Positions 1 through 11,751 of a DNA stretch of 48,000 nucleotides are shown here, one piece after another. The stretch is from the NCBI GenBank assembly GCA_903813345.2, contig CAIIXF020000028.1, positions 1 through 48,000 of the forward strand. The letters are read 5' to 3'. A program made the translations under genes and the position numbers. Origin of the DNA: Owenia fusiformis (Eukaryota > Annelida > Polychaeta > Sabellida > Oweniidae). How positions within the stretch are numbered: position 1 is the first letter of the stretch; each line of letters starts with the position of its first letter. Under the pieces are notes generated by a model, which searched no databases, was not told the origin of the DNA, and saw only the letters and a list, made by a program, of their open reading frames with translations.

Positions 1-907
1 CCTGGATCAGAGCAATTATCTTCTCATAATATTTTAGAATGTGATCTTATCAGTATTTTCACGCATAAAATCTCAAATACCTAGTTCACCTGAAGTCAAC
101 ATATAGGTAGTAGCTTAAGATTAACCTTATGACAATCCCTTGTTCTTATTTAAGTTTGTTTAAATAACAGTCTTCATTTCATAATTTTTATGAAACTTGC
201 AGTTCTTAAACCATTTCTTTGATTATCTACTATGTTTTCTTAACATCTCTTGAAAACAGCTCATATTTTGTATTTAACTCGTACTTCCTTGCGTTTCCTT
301 GTTTTATCAGAATTCTTATTCAAGTTTATATATTTGTACTTTCAAACATAATTAGACATGAAACATCCAGAAACCATGAAATTGTTCAAACTAGTGACCT
401 CGTTCACAACCTTTTGTTGCTACTAGCTGGTGTAATTCAAACTTTTCCAAAGATTCAAGCTAAAATATTCCAAGTCTTTTCTACTTTATCCCCAAATCCT
501 ACCTTTAGCTGCCACCACTGAAGCGTTTTTTTTATAGCTTTCTTTGGGTTCTATTTAGGATATTAGAGGAATTGTTGGTAGCGTATGATTCAATAAAAAC
601 AAACACAAGTAGAATTAAGTTTTAAAGTTTATCCTTATATAAAGTGTATTGTACAAAAAATGAGAGCAGGCTGTTGTTACTTCTTCAACTCAACTTTAAC
701 TCTGACAACCAATCTGACCAGCACTGATGGTTCTCTCTCTTATATGGGCTAGGCCAGGTGGCTCATTGAGTGACAGGTATAATTATACACCTGCCTTAAC
801 ACACTGACCAATCCCATACAAGATAGAAGACCACCAGTGCACATAAGATAATAAAGCAAATGGTGATACCTAAAATCTATCAACATGAAATGAAATAAAA
901 TGCTACA
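1..907. other. No recognisable gene
   Basis: AT-rich sequence with no convincing coding potential. The only open frame of note (219-521, plus strand) has low-complexity hydrophobic composition and no motif. The retrotransposon homology that starts at 1205 on the minus strand fades at about 908, so the downstream part of that reverse transcriptase is missing here. About 590-890 holds non-coding sequence of unknown origin. Confidence 0.5.
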
Positions 908-1205
908 ATATTTCCATTAAAATCATATGCTTTAAGTTTTCTGACCATTAGGTTGTGCGGTAAGCGATCAAACGCAGCCGAAATGTCAAGGAATATTTCG
1001 CGTGTGTTTAGTCCATTTTCAAAATTTGATGAAATTAAATGATTAATTGCAAGTAACTGGTGTTCTGTACTGTGGCCCTTTAAAAATCCTGATTGGTGTT
1101 TGAAAAAAGGTCGTGTTTAAGTAGGTGGTCCATCATTTGCTTGTGAATTATTCTTTCCAAAATTTTTGATACAATACTAAGGAGAGTTATAGGTCTGTAA
1201 TTATT
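908..1205 (-). pseudogene. Non-LTR retrotransposon ORF2, reverse transcriptase fragment (fingers to motif A)
   Basis: Translated on the minus strand this reads NYRPITLLSIVSKILERIIH from 1203 downward, then QSGFLKGHSTEHQL, then FLDISAAFDRLPH, then KLKAYDFNGN. These are the conserved N-terminal RT blocks of jockey/CR1-like elements, with the aspartate of motif A (FLD) and the AFD that follows. One frameshift, an apparently lost T near 1095-1105, separates the first block from QSGF. Homology stops soon after NGN at about 908, so the YADD part is absent. The fragment continues, in frame and without lost codons, from the RT start at 30698-31126; the Helentron-like array 1206-30697 sits between them. 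It is dead: truncated, frameshifted and split. Assignment to RT is firm; the exact clade is uncertain. Confidence 0.9.
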
Positions 1206-1255
1206 AGACTCCAGATTGAAAATCTGGAGTCTATTGTTTTTGCCTGTATTCTTAT
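1206..1255 (+). mobile_element. Outermost 5' end stub of the array
   Basis: TAGACTCC followed by a 27-nt hairpin (12-bp stem AGACTCCAGATT/AATCTGGAGTCT, 3-nt loop, 1207-1233) and a short spacer TTGTTTTTGCCTGTATTCTTAT. The next 5' end begins at 1256 inside this spacer. It is the 5' boundary of the whole array against host RT, and by position should belong with the outermost 3' end at 30697. Confidence 0.8.
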
Positions 1256-2734
1256 TAGACTCCAGATGAAATCTGGAGTCTATTGTTTTCGTCAGTTTTC
1301 TTATTATTATTATTCTTCTTCTTATTATTCTATCCCAGTTTTCTCAATAACCATAAGGTCTTCAGTAAAGTCAATCATTTGGTCAATTTAGGTTCAGTAT
1401 CTAGTTCTCTGGAAATTGGGTCAAATTTTTATCTAGGTCAAAGGTCAAGATCTAGGTCAAATCCAGTACTTTGTCACTTTTTTCGATTTTCTCAGTCATC
1501 CTTCAATATTTTTGATCCGGGTTTTTTTCATTGTGTTCCTTATAAAAAAGTAGGAAACCTAGGGTCGATTTAGTTTTTTGATATCTCAAACCGATTTCGA
1601 GATATCAGTGTCCGAAATCGAGGTCCAAAAAAAACGTCTCCGAATCAAATGTCCAGGATATCAGTCTTATAGGAAATTTTCTCAGAATTCCGAATCTGAA
1701 AACGAAATTTCGATCCGACTTCCAGTTCGGAAGTTATGGCGTTTTGAAAACTCAAAAATCGCTAAATTTGGTGCCCATGTTAAGTCAATGGGAAAAAATA
1801 TTTTTTTGAAGTGAAAAATACGGAATAAAGACTGAGTTCAGCTTCATATAATCAAAGCCTTTAAAAGAAGGAGACCTCAAAAGCCATCTAGCTTCAAAAT
1901 TTGGACACCGAAATGCCTAGGCCAAAATCTAGGTCAAATTCATAGGTTTTCCTTATTTTTTCGATTCTGACACTACACTTTAATTATATTCTTCGAAATT
2001 GTGTATACATGTAGCCAAGAATATGCTAATAGTGTTAGCCTTTTGCCGTCAGAAAGTATTTTGACCCACTTTTGAGATATGGTGTCCGAAAAGTAGGTCA
2101 AAATAAAAAGTTCTCCAAATTGAATATATGAGTTATGAATTAAGGGTAAAATTCTGTCAGGAATCCGAATCTGCAAACCAAATGTCGATCCGACTTCCGG
2201 TTCGGAAGTTATGGCGTGTCCGAAAACTAGGTCAAAATAAAAAATCTCCAAATTTAACGTATGAGTTATGAATTAGGGGTAGAATTTTGTCAGGAATCAG
2301 AATCTGCAAATCAAATTTCGATCCGACTACCGGTTCGGAAGTGATAGCGTTTTGAAATTTCGAGAAAAATCGATCTGATGGTATCCTGATAGAAAGTCAA
2401 GAGTAGAGAAGAAAATATTGAAAAATTCATCCATCCTTCCTATCTCATCCTACCCTTTCCTTCCTATCTATCCTTCCTTCATATCTTTTCCTTCCTATCC
2501 TTCCTATCCTATCCTATCCTTTCTTCCTATTCTATTCTATCCTATCCTTCTTTCTTATTCTATCCTATCATTCTTTCCTATTCTATCCTATCCTACCTTC
2601 CTATTTTATTTATCCATCTCTTTCTAGATGACTCAGCTTATTCTGGATGACTCGGCTTATTCTGGATGACTCGGCTAAAAAAAGTCTAGATCTGGAGTCT
2701 GAAATTGAACTTCGTTCAATTTCCAAAATCTAGT
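1256..2734 (+). mobile_element. Helentron-like element, complete copy (1479 bp)
   Basis: 5' hairpin at 1257-1281, TTATT/TTCTT spacer, body from TTTTCTCAATAACC at about 1338, AGGTCA-rich block (DR1 at 1435-1447), one core unit, (TATCC)n tract about 2430-2610, three GATGACTC repeats 2628-2675, inverted 5' repeat ATCTGGAGTCT at 2690-2700, 3' stem-loop GAAATTGAAC-TTC-GTTCAATTTC at 2701-2723, and terminal CTAGT at 2730-2734. It serves as the reference copy for the family's layout. No coding capacity. Confidence 0.85.
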
Positions 2735-2841
2735 GATTCTTATTCTTCTTATTATTATTATTCTAAGCAAGTTTTCTCAATAACCGTAAGGTTTTCAGTA
2801 AAGTCAGTCATTTGGTCAATTTAGGTCCAGAATCTAGTTAT
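2735..2841 (+). mobile_element. Helentron-like body fragment with neither end
   Basis: Spacer plus the first ~85 bp of a body (TTTTCTCAATAACCGTAAGG to CCAGAATCTAGTTAT), cut off where the next 5' end starts at 2842. Other copies continue CTAGTTCCTCGG here. The break coincides with an internal CTAGTT that resembles the element's own 3' terminus. It could be a recombination scar or an element terminated at a cryptic end. Confidence 0.7.
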
Positions 2842-4754
2842 TAGACTCCAGATGAAATCTGGAGTCTATTGTTTTCGTCAGTTTTCTTATTCTTATTCTT
2901 CTTCTTATTATTCTTTTTCTATCCCAGTTTTCTCAATAACCATAAGGTCTTCAGTAAAGTCAATCATTTGGTTGATTTAGGTCCAGTATCTAGTTCCTCG
3001 GAAATTGGGTCAAATTTTTATCTAGGTCAAAGGTCAAGAACTAGGTCAAATTCAGTACTTTGTCACTTTTTTCGATTTTCTCGGTCGTCCTTCAATATTT
3101 TTGATCCGGGTTTTTTTCATTGTGTTCCTTATAAAAAAGTAGGAAATCTAGAGTCGATTTAGTTTTTTGATATCTCAAACCGATTTCGAGATATCAGTGT
3201 CCGAAAACGAGGTCCAAAAAAAAGTTCTCCGAATCAAATGTCGAGGATACAAGTCTTATAGGAAATTTTCTCAGGATTCCGAATCTGAAAACAAAATTTG
3301 GATCAGACTTCCGGTTCTGAAGTTATGGCGTTTTGAAAGCTCAAAAATTGCTAAATTTGGTGCCATAAGGTCTTCAGTAAAGTCAATCATTTGGTTGATT
3401 TAGGTCCAGTATCTAGTTCCTCGGAAATTGGGTCAAATTTTTATCTAGGTCAAAGGTCAAGAACTAGGTCAAATTCAGTACTTTGTCACTTTTTTCGATT
3501 TTCTCGGTCGTCCTTCAATATTTTTGATCCGGGTTTTTTTCATTGTGTTCCTTATAAAAAAGTAGGAAATCTAGGGTCGATTTAGTTTTTTGATATCTCA
3601 AACCGATTTCGAGATATCAGTGTCCGAAAACGAGGTCCAAAAAAAAGTTCTCCGAATCAAATGTCGAGGATACAAGTCTTATAGGAAATTTTCTCAGGAT
3701 TCCGAATCTGAAAACAAAATTTGGATCAGACTTCCGGTTCTGAAGTTATGGCGTTTTGAAAGCTCAAAAATTGCTAAATTTGGTGCCATAAGGTCTTCAG
3801 TAAAGTCAATCATTTGGTTGATTTAGGTCCAGTATCTAGTTCCTCGGAAATTGGGTCAAATTTTTATCTAGGTCAAAGGTCAAGAACTAGGTCAAATTCA
3901 GTACTTTGTCACTTTTTTCGATTTTCTCGGTCGTCCTTCAATATTTTTGATCCGGGTTTTTTTCATTGTGTTCCTTATAAAAAAGTAGGAAATCTAGGGT
4001 CGATTTAGTTTTTTGATATCTCAAACCGATTTCGAGATATCAGTGTCCGAAAACGAGGTCCAAAAAAAAGTTCTCCGAATCAAATGTCGAGGATACAAGT
4101 CTTATAGGAAATTTTCTCAGGATTCCGAATCTGAAAACAAAATTTGGATCAGACTTCCGGTTCTGAAGTTATGGCGTTTTGAAAGCTCAAAAATTGCTAA
4201 ATTTGGTGCCATAAGTTATGGCGTGTCCGAAAAGTAGGTCAAAATAAAAATTCGCCAAATTTAACGTTTGAGTTATGAATTAGGGGTAGAATTTTGTCAG
4301 GAATCCGAATCTTTAAATCAAATTTCGATTCGACTCCTGGTTCGGGAGTTATGGCGTTTTGAAATTTCGGAAAATCGATCTGATGGTATCCTGATAGAAA
4401 GTCAAGAGTAGAGAAGAAAATATTGAAAAATTCATCCATCCTTCCTATCTGATCTTACCCTATCCTATCCTATCCTTCCTATCTATCCTTCCGTCGTATC
4501 ATTTCCTTCCTATCCTTCCTATCCTCTCCTATCATATCCTTTCTTCCTATTCTGTTCTATCCTATCCTTCTTTCTTATTCTATCCTATCGTTCCTTCCTA
4601 TTCTATCCTATCCTACCTTCCTATTTTATCCATCCATCTTTTTCTGGATGACTCAGCTTATTTTGGATGACTCGGCTTATTCTGGATGACTCGACTAAAA
4701 AAAAGTCTAGATCTGGAGTCTGAAATTGAACTCGTTCAATTTCCAAAATCTAGT
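2842..4754 (+). mobile_element. Helentron-like element with 5' and 3' ends and internal 423-bp triplication (1913 bp)
   Basis: 5' hairpin from 2843, body start about 2926, then three head-to-tail 423-bp copies, then the usual 3' half: AGTTATGGCG segment, (TATCC)n about 4436-4630, GATGACTC repeats, inverted 5' repeat, hairpin GAAATTGAAC/CGTTCAATTTC and CTAGT ending 4754. The body region between the 423-bp copies and the microsatellite is shorter than in other copies. Confidence 0.8.
2941..4209 (+). repeat. 423-bp unit in three tandem copies
   Basis: CATAAGGTCTTCAGTAAAG recurs at 2941, 3364 and 3787, and the third copy ends at 4209. Spacing is exactly 423 bp both times. Copies look almost identical; one visible difference is CTAGAGTCG in copy 1 against CTAGGGTCG in copies 2 and 3. 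The junctions read GGTGCC-CATAAGG, joining a body position that normally reads GGTGCCCATG to the body start AACCATAAGG, so CCAT microhomology may have seeded the duplication. Confidence 0.95.
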
Positions 4755-6650
4755 TATTATTCTTTTTATTCTTATTCTAACCCAGTTTTCTCAATAACCA
4801 TAAGGTTTTCAGTAAAGTCGGTCATTTGGTCAATTTAGGTCCAGAATCTAGTTCCTCGGAAATTGGGTCAAATTTTTATCTAGGTCAAAGGTCAAGAACT
4901 AGGTCAAATCCAGTACTTTGTCACTTTTTTCGATTTTCTCGGTCGTCCTTCAATATTTTCGATCCGGGTTTTTTTCATTGTGTTCCTTATAAAAAAGTAG
5001 GAATCCTAGGGTCGATTTAGTTTTTTGATATCTCAAACCGATTTCGAGATATCAGTGTCCGAAAACGAGGTCCAAAAAAAAGTTCTTCGAATCAAATGGC
5101 CAGGATATTAGTCTTATAGGAAATTTTCTCAGGATTCCGAATCTGAAAACCAAATTTCGATCTGACTTGCGGTTCGGAAGTTATGGCGTTTTGAAAGCTC
5201 AAAAATTGCTAAATTTGGTGCCCATGTTAAGTCAATGGGAAAAAAGATTTTTTTGAAGTGTAATATACGTGATATAGACTGAATACAGCTTGATATAATG
5301 ATAGCCTTTAAAAGAAGGGGACCTAAAAAGCCAACTAGCTTCAAAATCTGGACAGCACAATGCCTAGGTCAAAATCTAGGTCAAATTCATAGTTTTTCCT
5401 TATTTTTGCGATTCTGACACTACAGATTAATTATATTCTTCGAAATTTTGTATACATGTAGCCAAGAGTGCGCTTATAGTGTTAGACTTTTGCCGTCAGA
5501 AAGTATTTTGCCCCACTTTTGAGATATGGTGTCCGAAAAGTAGGTCAAAATAGAAAATTCTCCAAATTTAACGTGTGAGTTATGAACTAAGTATAGAATT
5601 TTCTCAGGAATCCGAATCTGCAAACCAAATTTGGATCCGACTTCTGATTCGGAAGTTATGACATTTTGAAAGCTCAAAAATCGCTAAATTTGGTGCCCCA
5701 TGTTATGTCAATGGGAAAAAAGATTTTTTTGAAGTGTAAAATACGAGATATAGACTAAGTACAGCTTAAAATAATGAAAGCCTATGAAAGAAGGGAACCT
5801 CGAAGGCTACCTAACTTCAAAATTTGGACACCAAAATCCCTAGGTCAAAATCTAGGTCAAATTCATAGTTTATCCTTATTTTTGCGATTCTGACACTACA
5901 CTTTAATTATATTCCTCGCAATTGTGTATACATGTAGCCAAGAGTGTGCTTATAGCGTTAGCCTTTTGCCGTCAGAAAGTATTTTGACCCACTTTTGAGA
6001 TACGGTGTCCGAAAAGTAGGTCAAAATAAAAAGTTCTCCAAATTTAAAGTTTGAGTTATGAATTAAGAATAGAATTTTCTCAGAAATCCGAATCTGCAAA
6101 CCAAATTTCGATTCGACTTCCGGTTGCGAAGTTATGGCGTGTCCGAAAAGTAGGTCAAAATAAAAATTCGCCAAATTTAACGTATGAGTTAAGAATTAGG
6201 GGTAGAATTTTGTCAGGAATCCGAATCTGCAAATCAAATTTCGATCCGACTTCCGGTTCGGAAGTTATGGCGTTTTGAAATTTCAAGAAAAATCGATCTG
6301 ATGGTATCCTGATAGAAAGTCAAGAGTAGAGCAGAAAATATTGAAAAATGCATCCATCCTTCCTTTCTGATCCTATCCTATCCTTCCTATCTACCCTTGC
6401 TTCGTATCCTCTCCTTCCTATCCTTCCTATTCTATCACTTCTTCCCATTCTATTCTATCCTTCTTTTCTATTCTATCCTATCGTTCCTTCCTATTCTATC
6501 CTATCCTTCCTTCCTTTTTCATCCATCCATCCATCTTTTGCTGGATGACTTAGCTTATTTTGGATGACTTGGCTTATTCTGGATGACTCGGCTAAAAAAA
6601 GTCTAGATCTGGAGTCTGAAATTGAACTCGTTCAATTTCCAAAATCTAGT
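4755..6650 (+). mobile_element. Helentron-like copy lacking its 5' end
   Basis: Begins with TATTATTC spacer and TTTTCTCAATAACCATAAGG body start, has repeated ~475-bp core units (the GCGATTCTGACACTAC landmark recurs at about 5408 and 5884), a (TATCC)n tract about 6355-6525, GATGACTT/C repeats, and the 3' hairpin with CTAGT ending 6650. No TAGACTCC hairpin precedes it. It could be the outer half of a nested pair whose 5' end has been lost. Confidence 0.8.
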
Positions 6651-7613
6651 TATTATTATTATTCCAGGCACGTTTTCTCAATAACCATAGGGTCTTCAGT
6701 AAAGTCAATCGGTTGGTCAATTTAGGTTCAGAATCTAGTTCCTCGGAAATTGGGTCAAATTTTTATCTAGGTCAAAGGTCAAGAACTAGGTCAAATCCAG
6801 TACTTTGTCACTTTTTTCAATTTTCTCGGTCGTCCTTCAATATTTTCGATCCGGTTTTTTTTCATTGTGTTCCTTATAAAAAAGTAGGAAACCTAGGGTC
6901 GATTTAGTTTTTTGATATCTCAAACCGATTTCGAGATATCAGTGTCCGAAAACGAGGTCCAAAACAAAGTTCTCCGAATCAAATGGTCAGGATATTAGTC
7001 TTATAGGAAATTTTCTAAGGATTCCGAATCTAAAAACGAAATTTGGATCTGACTTCCAGTTCGGAAGTTATGGCGTTTTGAAAACTCAAAAATCGCTAAA
7101 TTTGGTGCCCATGTCAAAATAAAAAATCTCCAAATTTAACGTATGAGTTATGAATTAGGGGTAGAATTTTGTCAGGAATCCGAATCTGAAAACCAAATTT
7201 CGATCCGACTTCCGGTTCGGAAGTGATAGCGTTTTGAAATTTCGAGAAAAATCGATCTGATGGTATCCTGATAGAAAGTCAAGAGTAGAGAAGAAAATAT
7301 TGAAAAATTCATCCATCCTTCCTATCTCATCCTACCCTATCCTTCCTATCTATCCTTCCTTCATATCTTTTCCTTCCTATCCTATCCTATCCTATCCTTT
7401 CTTCCTATTCTATTCTATCCTATCCTTCTTTCTTATTCTATCCTATCGTTCTTTCCTATTCTATCCTATCCTACCTTCCTATTTTATTTATCCATCTCTT
7501 TCTAGATGACTCAGCTTATTCTGCATGACTCGGCTTATTCTGGATGACTCGGCTAAAAAAAAGTCTAGATCTGGAGTCTGAAATTGAACTTTGTTCAATT
7601 TCCAAAATCTAGT
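6651..7613 (+). mobile_element. Short Helentron-like copy lacking its 5' end (963 bp)
   Basis: Spacer, body start (TTTTCTCAATAACCATAGGG), AGGTCA block, then an abrupt join at about 7112 (GGTGCCCATG to TCAAAATAAAAAATC) that skips one core unit, then (TATCC)n about 7313-7480, GATGACTC repeats and CTAGT ending 7613. It is a deletion derivative of the family. Confidence 0.8.
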
Positions 7614-9500
7614 TATTCTTTCTTCCTCCTAACAGATTTTCTCTCCAACTATAACATCTTACTTAATCCAACCTACATGGTTAACTAGGGAATGTATCTG
7701 GCTTTCTGGGAAATTAGGTCAAATTTTTATCTAGGTCAAAGGTCAAGAACTAGGTCAAATCCAGTACTTTGTCACTTTTTCCCATTATCTCGGTCGTCCT
7801 TCAATATTTTTGATCCAGTTTTTTTCATTGTGTTCCTCATAAAAAAGTAGAAAAGCTAGGGTCGATTTAGTTTTTTGGTATCTCAAACCGATTTCGAGAT
7901 ATCAGTGTCCGAAAACGAGGTCCAAAAAAAAGTTCTCGGAATCCAATGTCCAGGATATCAGTCTTATAGGAAATTTTCTCAGGATTCCGAATCTGAAAAC
8001 CAAATTTCGATTTGACTTTCGGTTCAGAAGTTATGGCGTTTTGAAAATTCAAAAATCGCTAAATTTGGTGCCCCATGTTAATTCAATGGGAAAAAATATT
8101 TTTTGAAGTGTAAAATACGAGATATAGACTAAGCACAGCTAAACATAATGGAAGCCCATAAAAGAAAGGGACCACAAGACCTTCTTTTCATAAAAATTTG
8201 GACACCAAAATGCCTAGGTCAAAATCTAGGTCAAATTCAAAGTTTTTCCTTATTTTTGCGATTCTGACACTACAGATTAATTATATTCTTCGAAATTTTT
8301 TATACATGTAGCCAAGAGTGTGCTAATAGTGTTAGCCTTTTGCCGTCAGAAAGTATTTTGACCCACTTTTGAGATATGGTGTCCGAAAAGTAGGTCAAAC
8401 TAAAAAGTTCTCCAAATTTTACGTATGAGTGATGAATTAAGGGTAGAATTTTCTCAGGAATCCAAATCTGCAATCCAAATTTCAATCCGACTTTTGGTTA
8501 GGAAGTTATGTCGTTTTGAAAGCTCAAAAATCGCTAAATTTGGTGCCCCATGTTATGGCAATGGGAAAAAGATTTTTTTGAAGTGTAAAATACGAGATAT
8601 AGACTAAGTACAGCTTTACATAATGAAAGCCTATAAAAGAAAGGGACCTCAAAAGCTAGCTAGCTTCACAATTTGGACACCAAAATGCCTAGGTCAAAAT
8701 CTAGGTCAAATTTATAGTTTTAACTTATTTTTGCGATTCTGACACTACACTTTAATTATTTGCTTCAAAATTTTGGATACAGGTAGCAAAGAGTGTGCTA
8801 ATAGTGTTAGCCTTTTGCCGTCAGAAAGTATTTTGACCCACTTTTGAGATATAGTGTCCGAAAAGTAGGTCAACATGAAAGTTTCTCCAAATTTAACGTA
8901 TGAGTTATGAATTAAGGGTAGAATTTTCTCAGAAATCCGAATCTGCAAATCAAATTTCAATCCGACACTCGGTTTGGAAGTAATGGCGTTTTGAAAAATT
9001 AAAAAATTGGTATTTTGATATCCCATGTTATGTCAATTATCTTTGTCACTATTCGTCGTTTTTCCTTTATCTTTCTTTCATCATGTAGCTTAAAGACAGT
9101 CCTTTCATTATTGTAACTGTCTTTTTTAATTACTCTTACCGATTTTGAGGAATGGCGTCCGGAAAGTAGGTCAACACAAAAAGTTCTCAAAATTTAATGT
9201 ATGAGTTATGACACAAACGTAGAATTTTCTCAGAAATTCGAATCTGCAAACCAAATTTCGACCCAAATTCTGGTTAGATAGTTATAGTTGTTTGAAGTCT
9301 CGAAAAGTGGATATTATGATATCCCCATGTTAAGCCAATGGAGACGAAGATAACTTACTTAAGAGTTGTCTAAATGTCTGTATTCTAGATGACTCAGCTT
9401 ATTCTGAATGGCTCAGCTTACAGTATTTTGGATGACTCAGCTTAAAAATAGTTTTAAATCTGGAGTCTTAAATTGAACTTGTTCAATTTACATGTCTAGT
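7614..9500 (+). mobile_element. Helentron-like copy, second subfamily, no 5' end
   Basis: The body starts TTTTCTCTCCAACTATAAC, a divergent subfamily. Core units repeat with ~475-bp spacing (landmarks about 8251 and 8725). The 3' end lacks the TATCC tract, has GACTCAGCTTA repeats about 9390-9445, inverted repeat ATCTGGAGTCT, hairpin AAATTGAAC-TT-GTTCAATTT and ends ACATGTCTAGT at 9500. Confidence 0.8.
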
Positions 9501-9506
9501 TATTAT

Positions 9507-11751
9507 TAGACTCCAGATGAAAATCTGGAGTCTATTGCTTTTGCCAGTTTTCTTTATTATTATTCTTTTTCTTCTTCCTCCTTCCCAGATTTCTCACCAA
9601 CTAGAAGAGCTTACTTTAAGCTGCTTACATGATTAACTAGGGAATGTATCTGGGATGATGGGAAATTAGGTCAGATTTTTATCTAGGTCAAAGGTCAAGA
9701 ACTAGGTCAAATCCAGTACTTTGTCACTTTTTCCCATTATCTCGGTCGTCCTTCAATATTTTTGATCCTGGTTTTTTTCATTGTGTTCCTCATAAAAAAG
9801 TAGAAAACCTAGGGTCGATTTAGTTTTTTGGTATCTCAAACCGATTTCGAGATATCAGTGTCCGAAAACGAGGTCCAAAAAAAATGTCACCGAATCCAAT
9901 GTCCGGGATATCAGTCTTATAGGATATCTTCTCAGGATTCCGAATCTGAAAACGAAATTTCGATCTGACTTCCGGTTCAGAAGTTATGGCGTTTTGAAAA
10001 TTCAAAATCGCTAAATTTGGTGCCCCATGTTAATTCAATGGGAAAAAATATTTTTTTGAAGTGTAAACTACGAGATATAGACTAAGCACAGCTAAACATA
10101 ATGGAAGCCCATAAAAGAAAGGGACCACAAGACCTTCTTTTCATAAAAATTTGGACACCAAAATGCCTAGGTCAAAATCTAGGTCAAATTCAAAGTTTTT
10201 CCTTATTTTTGCGATTCTGACACTACAGATTAATTATATTCTTCGAAAATTTGTATACATGTAGCCAAGAGTGTGCTAATAGTGTAAGCCTTTTGCCGTC
10301 AGAAAGTATTTTGACCCACTTTTGAGATATGGTGTCCGAAAAGTAGGTCAAACTAAAAAATTCTCCAAATTTAACGTATGAGTTATGAATTAGGGGTAGA
10401 ATTTTATCAGGAATCTGAATCTGCAAACCAAATTTTGATTCGACCTCCTGTTCGGAAGTTATGGCGTTTTGAAAGCTCAAAAATCGCTAAATGTGCTGCC
10501 CCATGTTATGTCAATGGGAAAAAAGATTTTTTTGAAGTGTAAAATACGAGATATAAACTGAGTACAGCTTAATATAATGAAAGCCTATTAAAGAAGGGGA
10601 CCTCGAAGGCTACTTAGCTTCAAAATTTGGACACCAAAATCCCTAGGTTAAAATCTAGGTCAAATTCATAGTTTTTCCTTATTTTTGCGATTCTGACACT
10701 ATATTCAAATGATTTGCTTTAAAATTTTGTATACAGGTAGCAAAGAGTATGCTTATAGTGTTAGCCTTTTGCCGTCAGAAAGTATTTTGACCCACTTTTG
10801 AGATATGGTGTCCGAAAAGTAGGTCAAAATAAAAACTATCCAAATTTAATGTGTGAGTTATGAATTAAAGGTAAAATTTTCTCAGGAATCCAAATCTGCA
10901 AACCAAATTTCGATCCAACTTCTTGTTCTGAAGTTATGGCGTTTTGAAATCTCAAAAATCGCTTAATTTTTTGAAGTGTAAAAATACGAGATATAGAATG
11001 AGTACAGCTAAACATAATGAAAGCCCATAAAAGAAGGGGACCTCAAAAGCTACTTTCCTTCAAAATTTGGACACCAATACCTAGTTCAAAATCTAGGTCA
11101 AATTCTTAGTTTTTTCTTATTGTTGCAATTCGGACACTACACTTCAATGATATTCTTCGAAATTTTGTATACATGTAGCAAAGAGTGTGCTCATAATGTT
11201 AACTTGTTGCCGTCAAGAAGTGTTTTGACCCACTTTTGAGATATGGTGATCGAAATGTATGTCAAAATAAAAAGTTCTCCAAATTTAACGTATGAGTTAT
11301 GAATTAGGGGTAGAATTTCCTAAGGAATCCGGATCTGAAATTAAAATTGCAATCCGACCCCCGGTTAAGATTCTAAGCCATTTTGAAGTTTGAAATTCGC
11401 ACTTGCCAGTATTCACGATGCAGATTGATCAAATAAACTTTCAAAAATTCCTACATACCCTACTTTACCTCCCTACCTACTCAGCTACTTATTTGACTAC
11501 TTACTCAATTGCTTAATTAGTTATTACTTACTTAGCTACTTACTCAGCTACTAACTCAGGTACTTACTCAGCTACTTACTCAGCTACCTACTCAGCTTTT
11601 TACCCAGTTACTTACTCAGCTACTTACTCAACTACTACTAAGGTACTTACTCAGCTAATTACTCAGTTAATTACTCAGCTCTTTACTGATCTATCTAGGT
11701 AAAATAAATCTGGAGTCTTAAATTGAACTTGTTCAATTTCACAAATCTAGT
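9507..11751 (+). mobile_element. Helentron-like element, multi-core copy with both ends (2245 bp)
   Basis: 5' hairpin from 9508 with the TTGCTTTTGCCAG variant spacer, body start TTTCTCACCAACTAGAAG, core landmarks at about 10203, 10679 and 11111 (roughly 475-bp steps, the last shorter). In place of the TATCC tract it has a TACTTACTCAGC-type tandem repeat about 11460-11695. The 3' end has ATCTGGAGTCT, the hairpin and CTAGT ending 11751. Confidence 0.8.
11460..11695 (+). repeat. TACTTACTCAGC-type minisatellite
   Basis: Irregular tandem repeats of a roughly 12-bp unit (variants of CTACTTACTCAG) occupying the position where most other copies carry a TATCC microsatellite. The internal satellite has been exchanged between subfamilies while the 3' end stayed the same. 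Confidence 0.8.

Noticed and set aside
219-521. 100-codon plus-strand frame
   Set aside because: Hydrophobic, compositionally biased, no motif, poor start context, no supporting neighbour.
1206-2734. Element as a cut-and-paste MITE with AGACTCCAGAT terminal inverted repeats
   Set aside because: The inverse repeat is not at the 3' terminus; a stem-loop and CTAGT lie outside it, and no target duplication longer than TT was found.
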